DNA of 64,000 bases from Lactarius indigo (Eukaryota > Basidiomycota > Agaricomycetes > Russulales > Russulaceae): contig JAFKAC010000047.1 of assembly GCA_025766275.1 (NCBI GenBank), positions 392,475 to 456,474 of the forward strand. The letters run 5' to 3'. This document shows, one piece after another, positions 51,134 through 63,538 of this stretch (position 1 is its first letter; each line of letters opens with the position of its first letter). A program made the position numbers and the translations under genes. The notes below the pieces were generated by a model that searched no databases, was not told where the DNA came from, and was given only the letters and a program-made list of their open reading frames with translations.

Positions 51134-54100
51134 TCATTCCGTCTTGACCCACGATGCAAACTCACTGCTCAAGGGACGAGCATCTAAAACTCGACCGAGA
51201 TCTGTCCCACCGAAACCCATTCCCTTCCTTCGTAACGCCGTCAGCCTCTTGAACGTGGCTATCGCGCTGATGGTAAGCGGCGAATTCTGGCTCTGGTCGG
51301 TACGATATGCCGGAGGTACAAACCCATCAACCTCGATGTGCTTTGCGCCTGGATGCACGATGTGTAGCGCAAGTAACTTGCACAGCCGTCGGTACTCCTG
51401 TACGCCATCAAAGTAGAGTTGTCCCGCAAATAAATCCAGCTCAGTTCGGAGGTGTGCGGCAGCTGTCCATTGGTTTTCCTCCAAAGGCTCGGGGATGGTG
51501 TAGAACGTGAGGTCCGAGAAGGACCGCATAGAGGCAGTGACTCGTGGTGCGTAAATATGGAGTCGGACCTTTCCACTCTCCCGTATGATAGGAAGTAGTT
51601 CATTCGCTTCATAAGGGCTAATGACGATCACAACACTCTTCTTCCCAAATCCGCTTGATAGAATCCAATTGACGGGGCGGAGGTAGTCTGTCAAGTCTGT
51701 GATACTGGAGTCGGTGGTGGTGATGGCAAAGTCTGTGGTCGCAAGAGGGGATGGGGACCATAATCCCGTCGAATCCAAAACCTCGTCGATCTCAGTCGGG
51801 GTGAACAGTGGGATGATGGAAGTCGAGGGGTCGGCAAGTATTCCAGTACTGACGAAGTTGCGGATCTCGTCGCGGACGATGTGCTCTGCAGGATAAACCC
51901 TTGGAGGACGCTCCGCATGACGTTCCAGCTCAACCTCGTGATTGACCTCCCGCTCTTGCTCTTCTGCCATTCTCACGTCGGTCAGCTGAGTTACTCCAAG
52001 ATGTTCCAGCCGTTCGCGTAGAGACGAAATGCTGTTTATGCCAGGGCCCAGCCCAGCGCCTTGTGCCGTTGGAACCGGTTCGTACATTTCTTCGAGAGTC
52101 CTTGATTCGGGCCGTAACCAAGAATCCCTCAATACTTCCAGGTCCCCAGTCGAATCGTACTGCTTGTATGCTGAAAACCGACGGTGATGGTCGACTCCTT
52201 GCTGCGCCCAGTGCGGAAGATGGTGCCCAATGTCCCAACAGGTCTCGTGCATGGCCCAACGAAGGATGTCGATCACCCGTACTCCTTCCTCGGACCCCTG
52301 CCCTCTTGGAATAAGCCCACGAATCCGACGGTCGACTTCACCAGGCGCAAAGAACATCACCGACTGCCCCTTTCCTAGCTGCCGCATTCGCATACACCCT
52401 ACATCCGTTTAGCCTATGCCCTCTCATCCGCATGACAACTCACCTTGTAGAAGTCTATCTTTAGTTACCTTCGGCCCGAGCGTGACTGCTGCGCGCGATC
52501 CTCGAGGGAGCTTCAAATCCGTACCTCGTGTATGCGCATCATCAAGGTATACGATGCACTTGTCGAGCTGTCGATTGAACGGAGATGAGATAAGTGGCTC
52601 GATTGTTCCGTCCTGGGTGAGCACGGTGAGATGATCCGATTCATTGAAATAGATAGCTGCTGAGATATGGGGTTTAAGGGAGAGCCAATGTCGCGCCAAC
52701 TCCTCATTCTGAAACTCCAACATTTGCGCTCCAACGTCCAATAACACTCGGATCTCGGGTTCGTGTTTGATTAGTCGCCGCAGGAAAGCCTCTGCAGACT
52801 CATGTTCGCCGTTGATACCTTCAGTACATTCGTAGTGATTGTTTTCTGGTTGGAGAAGGTACTGTAAGACAAGGGCATTGGTGCTCAACTGGGAGACGGG
52901 ATCTTCCTGAGTTATCGACGTCGGCAAGAGATACCGATTATCGTTCGTGCCGCTGAAACCGGTTGTCACATTGGTCTTGTCTTCTACCAGGTCCCAGGCC
53001 GACGTGGAAATTTTAGACGGGAATTCCTTGGCCGCTCGAGGAAAGACTACTTGAGACAGATAGAAATCGATGACTCTCGTATTCCTCGAGAATAGCGGAA
53101 CAAGGTATTCGTCGACTTGCGTGTCATCGTTCACATTGACCCCGTTGACTTGTCGGAGTGAAGTGGGGACGCGCTCCCCGAACTCGACCCACTGATCGTA
53201 TTCCATGTCGGGGTTGTCGAGCTTGGTGAGCAAATCAAAGCACTGAAGTACTTGCGGCTTTGTTAGTCCGCCATAGTAATAACTGAGGCAAGTCAGCGCA
53301 ATGGCCACATCCGGGTGACCAAACTCTGCTCTCAAGCTCGGCACGTCCTATCTTTACCTTAAGATCTATTCCTTGGGTAGTCTAGTGGGTATGCTTACCT
53401 TTGCACGATAAGGGACAGCTAGCAATGTCCTACTTGGATCGAGACCATAGTCCACTCTCCATCGGCGTTCCTTCAATATGTAACCGAGGATCCCTTCTCC
53501 ATCAACCAGGAGCCCGCGGAGTAGGAGTATTCCGCTCCATAAAGAAGTCTTGGAGCAGTGCGATTTGATCAACTGATTGTCCTCGACGGAAACTCCCTTC
53601 TGGGTTATGAAACGACGAGTGGCTTCTCGAATCGGCGGAGAGAGAACGGCCAGTGAGAGAGTGGATAAAGCGCCTCCAAGAGCATCGTCGGCAATGAGTG
53701 AAGAGATCTGTCGAGAGACCTCTTGATTGAGGATTCGCATCGTCGGAAAGCCATTCTGAGTCTGATCGAGTTCAAACATCTGTGGAAAACTGGCATGCAA
53801 CTGCGCGGCGTGTGCCCGTAACCGACTGAATACTTGTTGTGTCGTGGACCATCGATTTGGGTGATCTTCGACCGGCATTTGCTCGCCCGCAGTGTAGACT
53901 AATTGATACCGAACGTGAAGGATCTCGTCGCTTTCGTCGAGTACGTCACGTGATACTCTAGCCAGCCAACCTTGCAGAGCTTTGAGTTCGTTAGCAACGG
54001 AGCGTTTCTCGTGGTCTCCATGGGATGTTAGGAGAGTATCGATGCACATTAATTTCTGAGATAGTAAGTGTTCGGGTTGGACGACAAGAACACCACCCTC

Positions 54101-57100
54101 TGCGGCGCATCGTCTGTAGAGAGTGCCGATACTTTGGACCACAGAGGCGCTCATTTCCAGATTCCGCGAGAATGGAACATAGAAAATGCGTCGGTCGGCG
54201 AGATCAGAAAGTCTGCTGAGGAGCAGTTGGTACATTTGATTGGACAGGGGTTTGAGCGTCACGATCCTCGCAAGGTTGGAACCGTCGGCCAGAGTTGCGG
54301 CGACGAGAGGTACGATCACGGACGACTTTCCCTCTCCCATGTTGAGCTGAAGCGATGCACTTCGGTGACAGGTGGGAGATATCATCTCGCGTGCAATTGC
54401 CAGTTGCAGCGGACGCGCCAAAATGTTCGCGTCGATCTAGCGGCGTTGCTTGTTAGTGTCTGTAAGTTTCGCAGGTAAGGTGACTGACCTGTATCAGAAG
54501 CCAGTCAGGAGAACAAGCCGCGGCTACATCCTCGCAAACGGTTTCGGCTTCCCGGAGGAGCTCCTCCTCCCGGCGTCTCGATGAAAGCTCAAGCAGACGC
54601 TGAGACTGTTGATATTTGAGGAACGCTACTGCATAGCGAGTGATGGCATGTTTCCACTGGTCGGTCAGCGTGTAGACGCGATCCCTGCACAGCTCTCGTA
54701 GGATGGACCGTGGGGTTATTCGAGGCCAAAGACCCGAGACGCCAACGACAAATTCCTGTTTCTGAGATGGCGCTAGAGCAGCTGAGAGCTCTGAAAATAT
54801 TGCATCCTTCTTTTTAGAGCATAAGTCGCGATACTGGAGTAAAGCCTCCTGAGGTGGGACGCCACGCCGAACGGGGGAAGGAGCTCCTCTTCCCATTAAG
54901 TCACCGTAACTCTTGTCCAGGTCTTCTCCATAGAGCCGTAAAAGCGACACCGAGGAACGTCGGAGCTCTTGAATAAGAGAACTAAGAACATCTCCCCTGA
55001 TCGATGGTAGGGTACGTTTGGTCGCTATCGTCACAGTAGAAGGTATAGCGTCGGTGTTCGAAGGCTGTTCACGCGTCGGTGGTCGTAGGAAGTTGGCTCG
55101 GGACATCAGTACTTCTCGAAGCGAAGGAGATGTTGTTGTTGGGGACCTTGCACTAAACTGGGGAGAAAACGTGTAGGGTGCGACAGGGGGAGTACTGGTC
55201 CCGTAAAGGTCTATGATCTCTTGAAGACAATCTATATGCACCTCCAAGTTGATATTCCGGGAAATCGATCGTAGGTAAGCCTCAACAGTTTCCCCGCATC
55301 TTTGGGTGTCGAACCATTGATGTGGAACATCGCACCATACATCGGGCCACCATTCAAGGGTTGACTGTGCAGCCTCTGACGCTATTTCGCTAATAGACTT
55401 ATTGTACTCCTGCATTCGTTGCTTCTTAGCGGCCTTCTTGCTGGCGGTTGCTGGGACCTCCATAGTTTGTGCAGGGGTTCGCTCCAGGGGAAGAGCAGAC
55501 CGAGACATCAGATTCACTAATCGTGCACGGTCTGGATGCGTGCCGTCTGAAAAATCATAGTGAGGTGGTGAAGGGCGTGTAAGACCGCGGAGTCTCGTGT
55601 CCGTGGCAAAAATTTGAATAAGCGGTATGATATCCGCGTAATCGGTCCCGCTGAAGCTAGCTGCGGAAAGGCTGAACGCCAACTTGATCTTGGTGTCTTG
55701 AGGATCGCGGTTTAACGCTTCCTGACAAATGTCGTATAGACCAAGCCAGTCCTTCATGGCGTTGAAAGTAAGCCAGTATCGACTATATCGCAAGGAAATA
55801 TCCTTCTCGGCTGGGCCAAGTGATTTCCACGATTGCATCGTATCCCACAGCTGAGGGGTTTCGCGAAGAAGATGGGGCCGATCGTTCCAAACCGACCATG
55901 ACGTCTGGTAGGCAACATGCTCAGCTCCTCGCCCATCTGCTATGTCTCTTGACTTGTATACGACGTCGTCTGAAATTGAGGAAGGCGAGTGTCTTAAGCT
56001 TTGTAACTCTTGTGGGTAATACACCTTGTTACGAGCGGCTGTCCGATTTAGCAAGGTCGCTTCTCGACGAGGAATCACAAAGACGACGGGTTTGTCATAG
56101 AGTGCCTCTATTGCATGTGCGTGATCGAGAATAGAAAGCACGGCTGGGTGAAAGTCGTGGTGCTGTGAAAGAACGGGAAGTTTGTTCCACTTCACCGTAA
56201 CCATCGACTGTAGGTGTGATGGATAGTACACTCTGATTGGCGTCAAGTCGCTGATCAGGTCCAAGAGCATTGCATCATCGTTGCCTAGTCTCTGAAACGA
56301 CAGAAACGTGGCACTTTGCAGCATGGTGAGGGATTCTTCAGTCCCAGTGTGTCCGAGTAATGGGTCAGGGAGGCAATGGCTCGTAAGCGCATGCAAATAA
56401 CATTGGTACAGCTTGCTGTGTAGGCTCACGTTTCCGGTGAGACGTCCTAGATCCGTGTCGATCACGTACTCGTGCCAGTGGACATGCCGCCCCGTTCCCG
56501 TCTTAATGGAGACACTTGCGAAGTCGCCATCCAACCCAAACTCGATATCTCCTTGTGGAATAATCACCCGTCGTGGAATCTCCGAAGACCCGCGGCTTGG
56601 GCGCAAGACAAGTTGATTTTTGAGTCCAAACATTGTGCCGCAAGACTGAGATTCATCGATGACGTAGCCTGGCATGCTTCGGCATTCAATTTCTGAGGTT
56701 TCATTGACGAAGAATACGAGATGCAGTCGACTCAGGGATACCTCTAAGGCGTCATTTGTGCACGTGATGATAATGTGCTCCGGTGATTCGAGTGGAGAAA
56801 GTAAGCCGGATATCATTTCAAATGTGGTGGAACGAATATCGATCAGATCTACTGGAGCGGCACCATCTCCAGGAATCTTACGGAACAGGGACGGGGCACC
56901 ATCTGTATGGATAACGAGTCGCCAATTGGACGGATCTGGAGTCCAAGGGGATTCAACTGGGCGGAATTCGACTTCTCCGGTGGTGAGGTCGAGCCAGTGT
57001 ACATAGTCGTCCACGAGAGCCTTCGGGAAGTCGCCGACGAATACTGCGCGTGGAATAAACTGCAGGAGTCGAGCATCTTCCTGTCGACGAGCCTGCAGAT

Positions 57101-60100
57101 TTAGGTCTCCATCACGCAGCGTAAAGAATATCTTCGCTCGCTCGCATTAGCCGCTGCCCAAAGATGTCAACGACCACAACATACCTGATAACCGGAGACA
57201 TTCGATCGAGTCATAAATTCCATCCCAGGGATGTCAGCAGGTACCACGTCGAGAATCCGCTGAAAAGATTACGAGTGAATAAATGCAAATCCAGAATAAT
57301 GAAAACACTCACGGGTCCTAGGACACTTGCATACGTTGAATGTTCGATAATCTCTCGCGGCAGTCTTCCAAGGGGTTTTCCACCAATTAACAATTGCCCG
57401 GTCAATAGATTATAGTGAACCTCCTGTCCACCTTCTACGATACAGGAAATCCACCGTGAGTTGGGACTTGGAAGCGCGTGCCAATTCGAAGAGATCTGCC
57501 GGCGGAACCCGGGCCATAAACTTGCGAGGCCCTGATCGAAGCTCGATGGGTCGCACTGTACGCATTCGCGGAGAGATGGTTCGAGAAAGTGAAGGAGACG
57601 ACGATGTCGGTTGAGGAGCCGAATCAGATAACGAGATTCGTCGTCTTCGAGAATCGAGGGGGTGTTGTCATGTACAATTACTGCGCAATGTACAGCTATG
57701 GCGATATCGTCGTCGCTCGCAAGCACCCAAGGGACGTGTTCCAGACAAACATCATAAGTAGAGAAACACGTCGCGGCCAGTGTGCAGAGTCGTCGACGCA
57801 AGCTCGTGCGCGACATTTCGTCTTCGGTCTTGTCTAGCTTCGAACCAAGCTCATTAATCCACCTGTACGCCACGCTCCGTGCCCACTGGAGCAATTCATA
57901 CGCCCTTTGACGAATATCGGGATCGCCAGTAGATGATAGGAGGCGGCTGGTAATAAGAGCTTCGAATCGTTGAACTAGATGTCACGTAGCGAAGATTATA
58001 GTTTAACGTACCAATGGTCCTGACGGTGACTTCCTCCAGCCAGTTCGCCTCTATCCTTCCGAGTAGGCTCTCTAGCTCGTCTAGGAGCGTCCATCCGAAG
58101 CTGGAAATCTCAAGTTCGGTGTGCCACTCGCGTACACCGTCTGAAAGTGGGCCAAGCTGCCAAGCTGCTTGGGTGATCAGCGTATGTACCTCCTCGCGGC
58201 GAAATGAGAGCGACGGCGATGGCAGTTCCCTTGCTATGTTCAGCCATTGGAGGCGCGGCCCGCTGCGTAACCCAGAAAATGCCAAGTACTCATGAGGGGT
58301 CAGCTCCGGGGGGCAGTCGGCTTGACCGGCGATTACCTCATTTGAAGTATGGTGCGTCCCGCAGACAAAGGAATGGATCCTGCCGTACGGAGATGACACG
58401 GGGATAGGAGGTGTGCAGAAGTTTGCGATAGTAGATTCAAGAAAAGGCCGCGCAGCCCAGGATTTGGCCTTGCGGTCATACAATTTGAAAGATAGCCCGT
58501 TATTGAGCAAAACGTGAGAATCGTCGGCAGGAATCTGGACCTTCTTGTAATGCGTTTGGTCGCGGAACGATTTCGTGGTGGACCCGATTGTGATTCGGTG
58601 GTATGAGTGACGCACTGCCCAACGATTCAGACCAGAGTAGACATCTAAGAGGAGCTTTGGTTGGTCAGCGTTGTCAAAAGCGTTTGCCGTCCCAATGTCG
58701 AGGAGGATCTTGGAGGTTATCTCGCGCCATGCGGAAATGCACGTGGTGGAGCCACCTCAAATACTACCAGTTGTGCTTGCGCCGTTGCCTGGGGAAGTGG
58801 CCATTCGTGGACATCGATCTTCAACCTATTGGCCCTTTTGTCTAGTTGACATTTTGACACTGTTTATTCCGATGAGTCAAGTTCCCGTTAATATTCTCAA
58901 AGTAAGTGTGGTCCATCTCTGAGGCCTCATCCTTGAGCGTTTGCCACTGTCTGTTTAATGTGTCGAGTTCAGCACGCTTCCGGTTTCGCTCTTCCCAAGC
59001 GTGCTGGGTGATTTCGACTTCGAGTTGTTGTAACCTCTGAGAAGTACGGAAATACTGCACGGCGAACGACGATTCGATGACCTTGTCTGAGAAGATGGAC
59101 GTCTTGCAGGAAGCGTCCTGATGTCGCTGTAAAATATACTCTTCAATAAACGTGGCACGTCGCAGGGAGCCGGAGCGATGAAGGAGTAGGGGATGAAGGA
59201 AGTCTTGAGGAACTTCCGGCGAATAAGATGTCAGGAGAGGGCATTGCCGGGTAGTCAACTTGTCGAGAGCCATCCAAAGATCCATGATTGTCAATATCAT
59301 AATTGAGTTGTCCTCGGGATCAGTGCCGTAGATGTCTTTCGCGACGTCGAAATACTGTTCGATGCAGGACGCGATCACATCCGGGGCATATTCATCGTGC
59401 AGAGAGGCACCGACCCAATCATCCAGATATCTTTCGACGGACAACTCGAAGTCGGCGAGAGCAGTGCGCTTGTCTTCCGCGACAGCCGCCGCAGTAATAA
59501 TAAGTCGGCCCGAAAAGAGACTAAAGTCTGACGTATTTGCGAGTCGCGGCCGATGAGATGGGCAAAAAGACTTCGGCGAGCAGTCGGGAAACGTCGAGTG
59601 AAGTGCTTTCATGAGGTATGGGCGCGATTTGTTGAGTGTGATTACGGCATCGTTGATAACGTCTAACGCCGAGGGGTGCCACGCCAGCGAAACCGATTGG
59701 CTCTTCTGAAAATTCGACCACCGTTTCTGAAGAAGTGTCTCCGCATTCCTTGCAGCGTAGTACACAGCTTGATATATGTCATCCGAAACAGCGGGGCCCA
59801 GTTTTGAGAGTCGTCGCGCCATCTTGATCCTCATTATGTAGAGCGTTTCACTCGGAAAGCCCCTTTGTGTGCAGATATTAAGGATGTACGCGTGGAAAAC
59901 GAGCATAAACGATTTGTACATGTTGATGTCCAGAGACGTTTGAAGGGCCACCCTGATGACTAGCCATAACGGCGATCGGCGCCAAGGTTTGTAGGCGTCT
60001 TTCCAAAGAACTTCATCTGCTATCCGTTTGGTGATACGGTCTACAGAGGCTGGTTGACCGAAACCTCTGAGAATTCCCACTAAGAGTTCGGTTATATATC

Positions 60101-60758
60101 TTGGGTGGGCGCTCTCACGAACTTCGCGTACCGTGGATCCCGCCTTGGCTGTTGTTGCAGTGGAATCCAACAGGTCGGTATCCATCTGAATGAGAAAGGA
60201 GGCAAGTTCTTGAAGAAAAAGCCCATTGGAAAAGACCTCGGTGGAGACCTGGACTGCAGGTCCGGGATAGGAGCAGAGCAACTTTCCGTTGTTGGACGTA
60301 ACGACGCTAGCTTGCGGAGAAACTTCGAACATCTCGAATCGAACGTGGTCGACAAGCACGCGAACGAGGACAGCAGCATTCTGAGCCCGAACATGTATAA
60401 CGAAAACATCTGAAGTGAAGGTCAAGGACGACACAACGGCACATGGAAATGGGAGCGCACCTCCCATCACAAGCCCTGATAAGGCGCCTACGAGTTCCGC
60501 TTCCACCAGAGGGGCACTCGCAGTCTGGTAGATGGACCCCATCATTTTTATCATTCTAACCCATAACGACTGTCGAAGGGGTGAGAGGCCTTGGGAGAAG
60601 GTTCGAGCGGCTTGTATGAGGATGTGGCACAAGGCCACATTGATCTCGAGTTCAGCTTCCTCTGTTGGTGCTTCTTGAGGAAGCTTTGGGGGTAGAAAGA
60701 CATGTTCAATAACAGAGAGTAAGATGTCAGAATGGATGTCAGTTATAGGTAGGCTCAT
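51134..60758 (-). pseudogene. Giant DUF6606-DUF3638-DUF3645 gene, copy C4, three frameshifts
   Basis: Exons correspond one to one with the other copies: 60461-60758, 58012-60409, 57313-57959, 57185-57259, 54489-57131, 53399-54437, 52444-53347 and 51134-52398, all with GT-AG borders. Three single-base lesions break it. A base is missing near 58851-58855 (between GNLTHR... and KCQLDKRANRLKI). A base is missing at the A run 58733-58737 (APPRAF / AWREITSK). One base is inserted at 54425, just inside exon 6 (IDAN / LARPLQLAIAREM). The first lesion brings a TAG at 58842-58844, truncating the protein at about 621 residues. Motifs GEGKSS, DESDE, TGFSGTNDNRYLLP and GCMRMRQLGKG remain readable. The last exon is very close to that of C5. 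Homopolymer-type assembly error is the main alternative to true decay. Confidence 0.8.
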
Positions 60759-61260
60759 TTCGTTGGGAGGGACGGTCAATGTGGCTCGAGAAGGATCGTT
60801 GATCCGAGGAATGGAGGCTGTAAATAAGAAAGGCACAAATCGCGCACCTGATCAGTAGGCGCTAGGCGTTACGGAAATATTTACGGGAAGGGATCAACAA
60901 TGAGCGTCACTGCAATGATCTAGAACCATGGTGTTTTCATGTCTTCCAACTTGAACGCCGATGGTAGAAACGCCGATAGTAGACTGTGAGTCATTCGTCC
61001 GTTATGTTCAATAGCCCACTGCATGTAGTGGTTTTGAGGCGTCATTAAAGGATCCAGTCAAGTCACAATAGTCCTGCGTTGTAAGTTTCGGGTCAAAGTA
61101 GGGATGTTTTACGGTCCAGAAAAAGTAACGGGGGACAGTACCCGGACAGTGTAAGACGAGGGGCAGACGTGAAGCGAATTCACGTACGGCGCGACGTCAC
61201 TGGAAGCGAACTCGAAGGGTCATTGTATCTTATGCAGCGTCAATGAGCGCTGATCTGTAG
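60759..61260 (-). repeat. Duplicated 5' flank of C4
   Basis: This flank shares blocks with the upstream regions of C2 and C3: TCAGTAGGCGCTAGGCGTTACGG-like sequence, a GCCGATAGTAGA block also at about 29372, ATGTT(C/G)AATAGC, GGATCCAGTCAAG and a segment around AAGACGAGGGG. It supports duplication of promoter plus gene. Confidence 0.5.
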
Positions 61261-62329
61261 AACAAAACCCATGCTGAAGCGAGAGCCTGACAGTGCAGGC
61301 CACTGCTCAGCAAGTGGTCGGCGGATTGGCGTACATAGAAAACTAAGGGCGCAGAGCGCATATATCAGTAAGTAACAAGATGGACATAGGATTATAGCAC
61401 TATGGGTACCAGATACATGGGGTAGTCAAGCGCTCGACTTCTTCAGGCTTCAAGTGCTGCTTGCTAGTGGAGACTCCGACTCTCCGAGACGACTCCGAGT
61501 CGGAGCAACAGCGCAGAAGTAACGTGCCTGACCCAATCCAATGGCGCAAAATCCACAAAACCTGTCGAATTGACGAAACTTGGACGAAAACAGCGAAGCC
61601 CCCGGAAACCCCTATGTACTGTTGAAATTTCTTCCTATCATATTTTGTGTTCCCCAACGTCAATGCATGTCACGTGTCTCGACTGCCCTTGCGACTGCTA
61701 GCACAATTTTGTTCAGCCATGGCAGTACATGGCGATCAGATCGTGGGGACCGCAAATGAGAGGCCATATATCTGGTAAGTAAACCCAAACTACTTAAATC
61801 TGAGAAGATCAACCCCCTGCACCACTTATTGTGAGTGGAACAATCTACAGATTTGCATTAGGTGGTGCGAAGAGAGCGCCGGCGTAGACTCAGGGGCAAC
61901 GTGCCGATAGCAAATCTAAGAGGTGTTTCTAGACGTCTCAATGCGATACCAACAACGAAAATGGATCCAAGTCAAGTAGAACTGTTCGTCAATATCAATC
62001 CAAGAATGTAGATGGCACATCAGCTCATGTCGTGTAATGTTATTTTCCCACTACAGTACTTCATCGTTGGGTACACCATAGTTCGATCTTCCGGAGCCGC
62101 TGACAATTCCGTAATTCTTCATGTCGTAACCAAAAATGGGTCGTGCACCCGGTTGCGCCATAATACAACATGGTGTCCATCGGGGACCTTGAGTTTACCG
62201 GAGTCAGCTAGTGATTAATTTGCAAACAAAGCCAAAGATAATTTTTTAAAAGGCGCGAGAGCCCACATCGACCTTATCCAAATCTGTTGTACAGACGAGA
62301 AGTGTGAACAGAATGTCTGCGTTCAAGAT
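61261..62329. other. Spacer between C4 flank and X2
   Basis: No gene recognised. It contains a short GC-rich inverted repeat (61474-61505) and an 87-codon minus frame (61400-61663) without recognisable features. Confidence 0.35.
61474..61505. repeat. Short inverted repeat (9-bp stem, 14-nt loop)
   Basis: CTCCGACTC at 61474-61482 is the exact reverse complement of GAGTCGGAG at 61497-61505. It could form a hairpin; its role is unknown. Confidence 0.6.
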
Positions 62330-63240
62330 CAAGAACTCTTTCTCTTCTTCTCTGAGAAACAATGCTGCCTTTTCTCGAGATCTAAGTCGTTGTCAGCGCC
62401 GATTAATCAAAAAAGTGTCACGTCTTTCACATACCATGTGCCCACATCATGGTCCCGATGCTGAGAAAATCAATCTGACGAAGGGAAGCGTCTCCAAAAG
62501 CACAGTAATAAAATCGAATACTGACGAGGGTTCGACGTCAGTAAACCCAAACGTAGCCCTAACAAATAACTCAGATGCCCACGTCGATAGTCCTACTTGT
62601 GCTCCGCAACTAAGACTGTGATCGTCATTTTCTTCGCTTGGAAGTACTACACAGGAAGCATCAATATGCGAGCGTAGGGTCAAAACAGGCATACGAATAG
62701 GCTTGTGGAGATATCGTGCGGTATCAAGCGCCTTGAAGGGGGCCGTGACAAGTAGACCGCCAACCAGGAGAACATGCATAGGGATCTGGATGACTTTTCG
62801 AATGAAAAACATTTTATCACACCAATAAAAGCTGAATCCGAACCCAGTGTCCTTCAAGATGAACCTGAGCACGTGGCTCCTTGCCACCTCCAGTCCTGCC
62901 CAGTTGCCGACGTCAACTACTGGCGGTACGTCCCATTCCTCAAAACTCGAAATAGGGTGCCAGAATGCTGGGCTTTACCAAGAGACGCAATGACCCGATC
63001 CCAAGTACGCTCTGGTGCGATACGGAGATTGGGTGAAAAGAGGAACTTCAATATGAAGGCAAGTTACGAGGAAAAAACACAACAGGCGCCTTTGGAAAAT
63101 ATTTACGGCGCACAATCAGTGATAGAAGCAAGCGAAAAGAATAGGAAACAAACAGGTTGGTCACCGTTGGGTGTCGGATGGGAGCTTATGCCTCCTACAA
63201 TGGCATTGGCCAAGAACGTTTGAGGAACAAGAGCGCGCGG
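62330..63240 (-). pseudogene. EI24/RRT8-like multipass membrane protein, decayed copy X2
   Basis: This is the sister of the copy at 48730-49555, in the same position relative to the giant gene. Minus-strand blocks are LAFILKFLFSPNLRIAPE with RTWDRVIASLGKA, EWDVPPVVDVGNWAGLEVA, RSHVLRFILKDTGFGFSFYW, FFIRKVIQIPMHVLLVGGLL with FKALDTARYLHK, VFDFITVLLETLPFVRLIFS, MMWAH, and after an intron DLEKRQHCFSEKKKEF. A TAA replaces the TCA (Ser) found in X1 immediately before LAFxLKF, and further frame breaks occur. X2 keeps the WDVPPVVDV segment that is damaged in X1, and the two together outline the original family member. Confidence 0.55.
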
Positions 63241-63538
63241 GGAGGCATTAGAAACGGTGCAACAACGGATCATACTTTACATCGTGGAAAAAGAAGGTTT
63301 GTTGCAGCAAAATTTACGAGATCGGCAAACACGACCACATAGTCACGACGTGGTTTTTTTTTGATACCGTATCCACATCGACCGGGCTCCCCCAGCTTTT
63401 TGTATGTAAACGATATTATTGTAACGGGAAATGCAAGCTACTTGTGAGGAAATACAAATGGGTTCGACCCTCGCGTAGGTGTGGCGCAATATTACAGTAA
63501 CATGATCGAGTCAACTTGATTGACAACAGCGCTAGCAC
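63241..63538. other. 3' flank of C5
   Basis: A short spacer with a T run at about 63353-63362. No gene and no transposase counterpart. Confidence 0.4.

Noticed and set aside
58733..58856. Programmed frameshifting in C4
   Set aside because: The sites have no classic slippery heptamer plus downstream structure that I can see, and C2 and C3 carry the extra bases. Mutation or sequence error is simpler.
63420..63480. B-box-like GGTTCGACCCT string near 63460
   Set aside because: No A box or acceptor stem lies at the correct distance, so it is not a tRNA gene.
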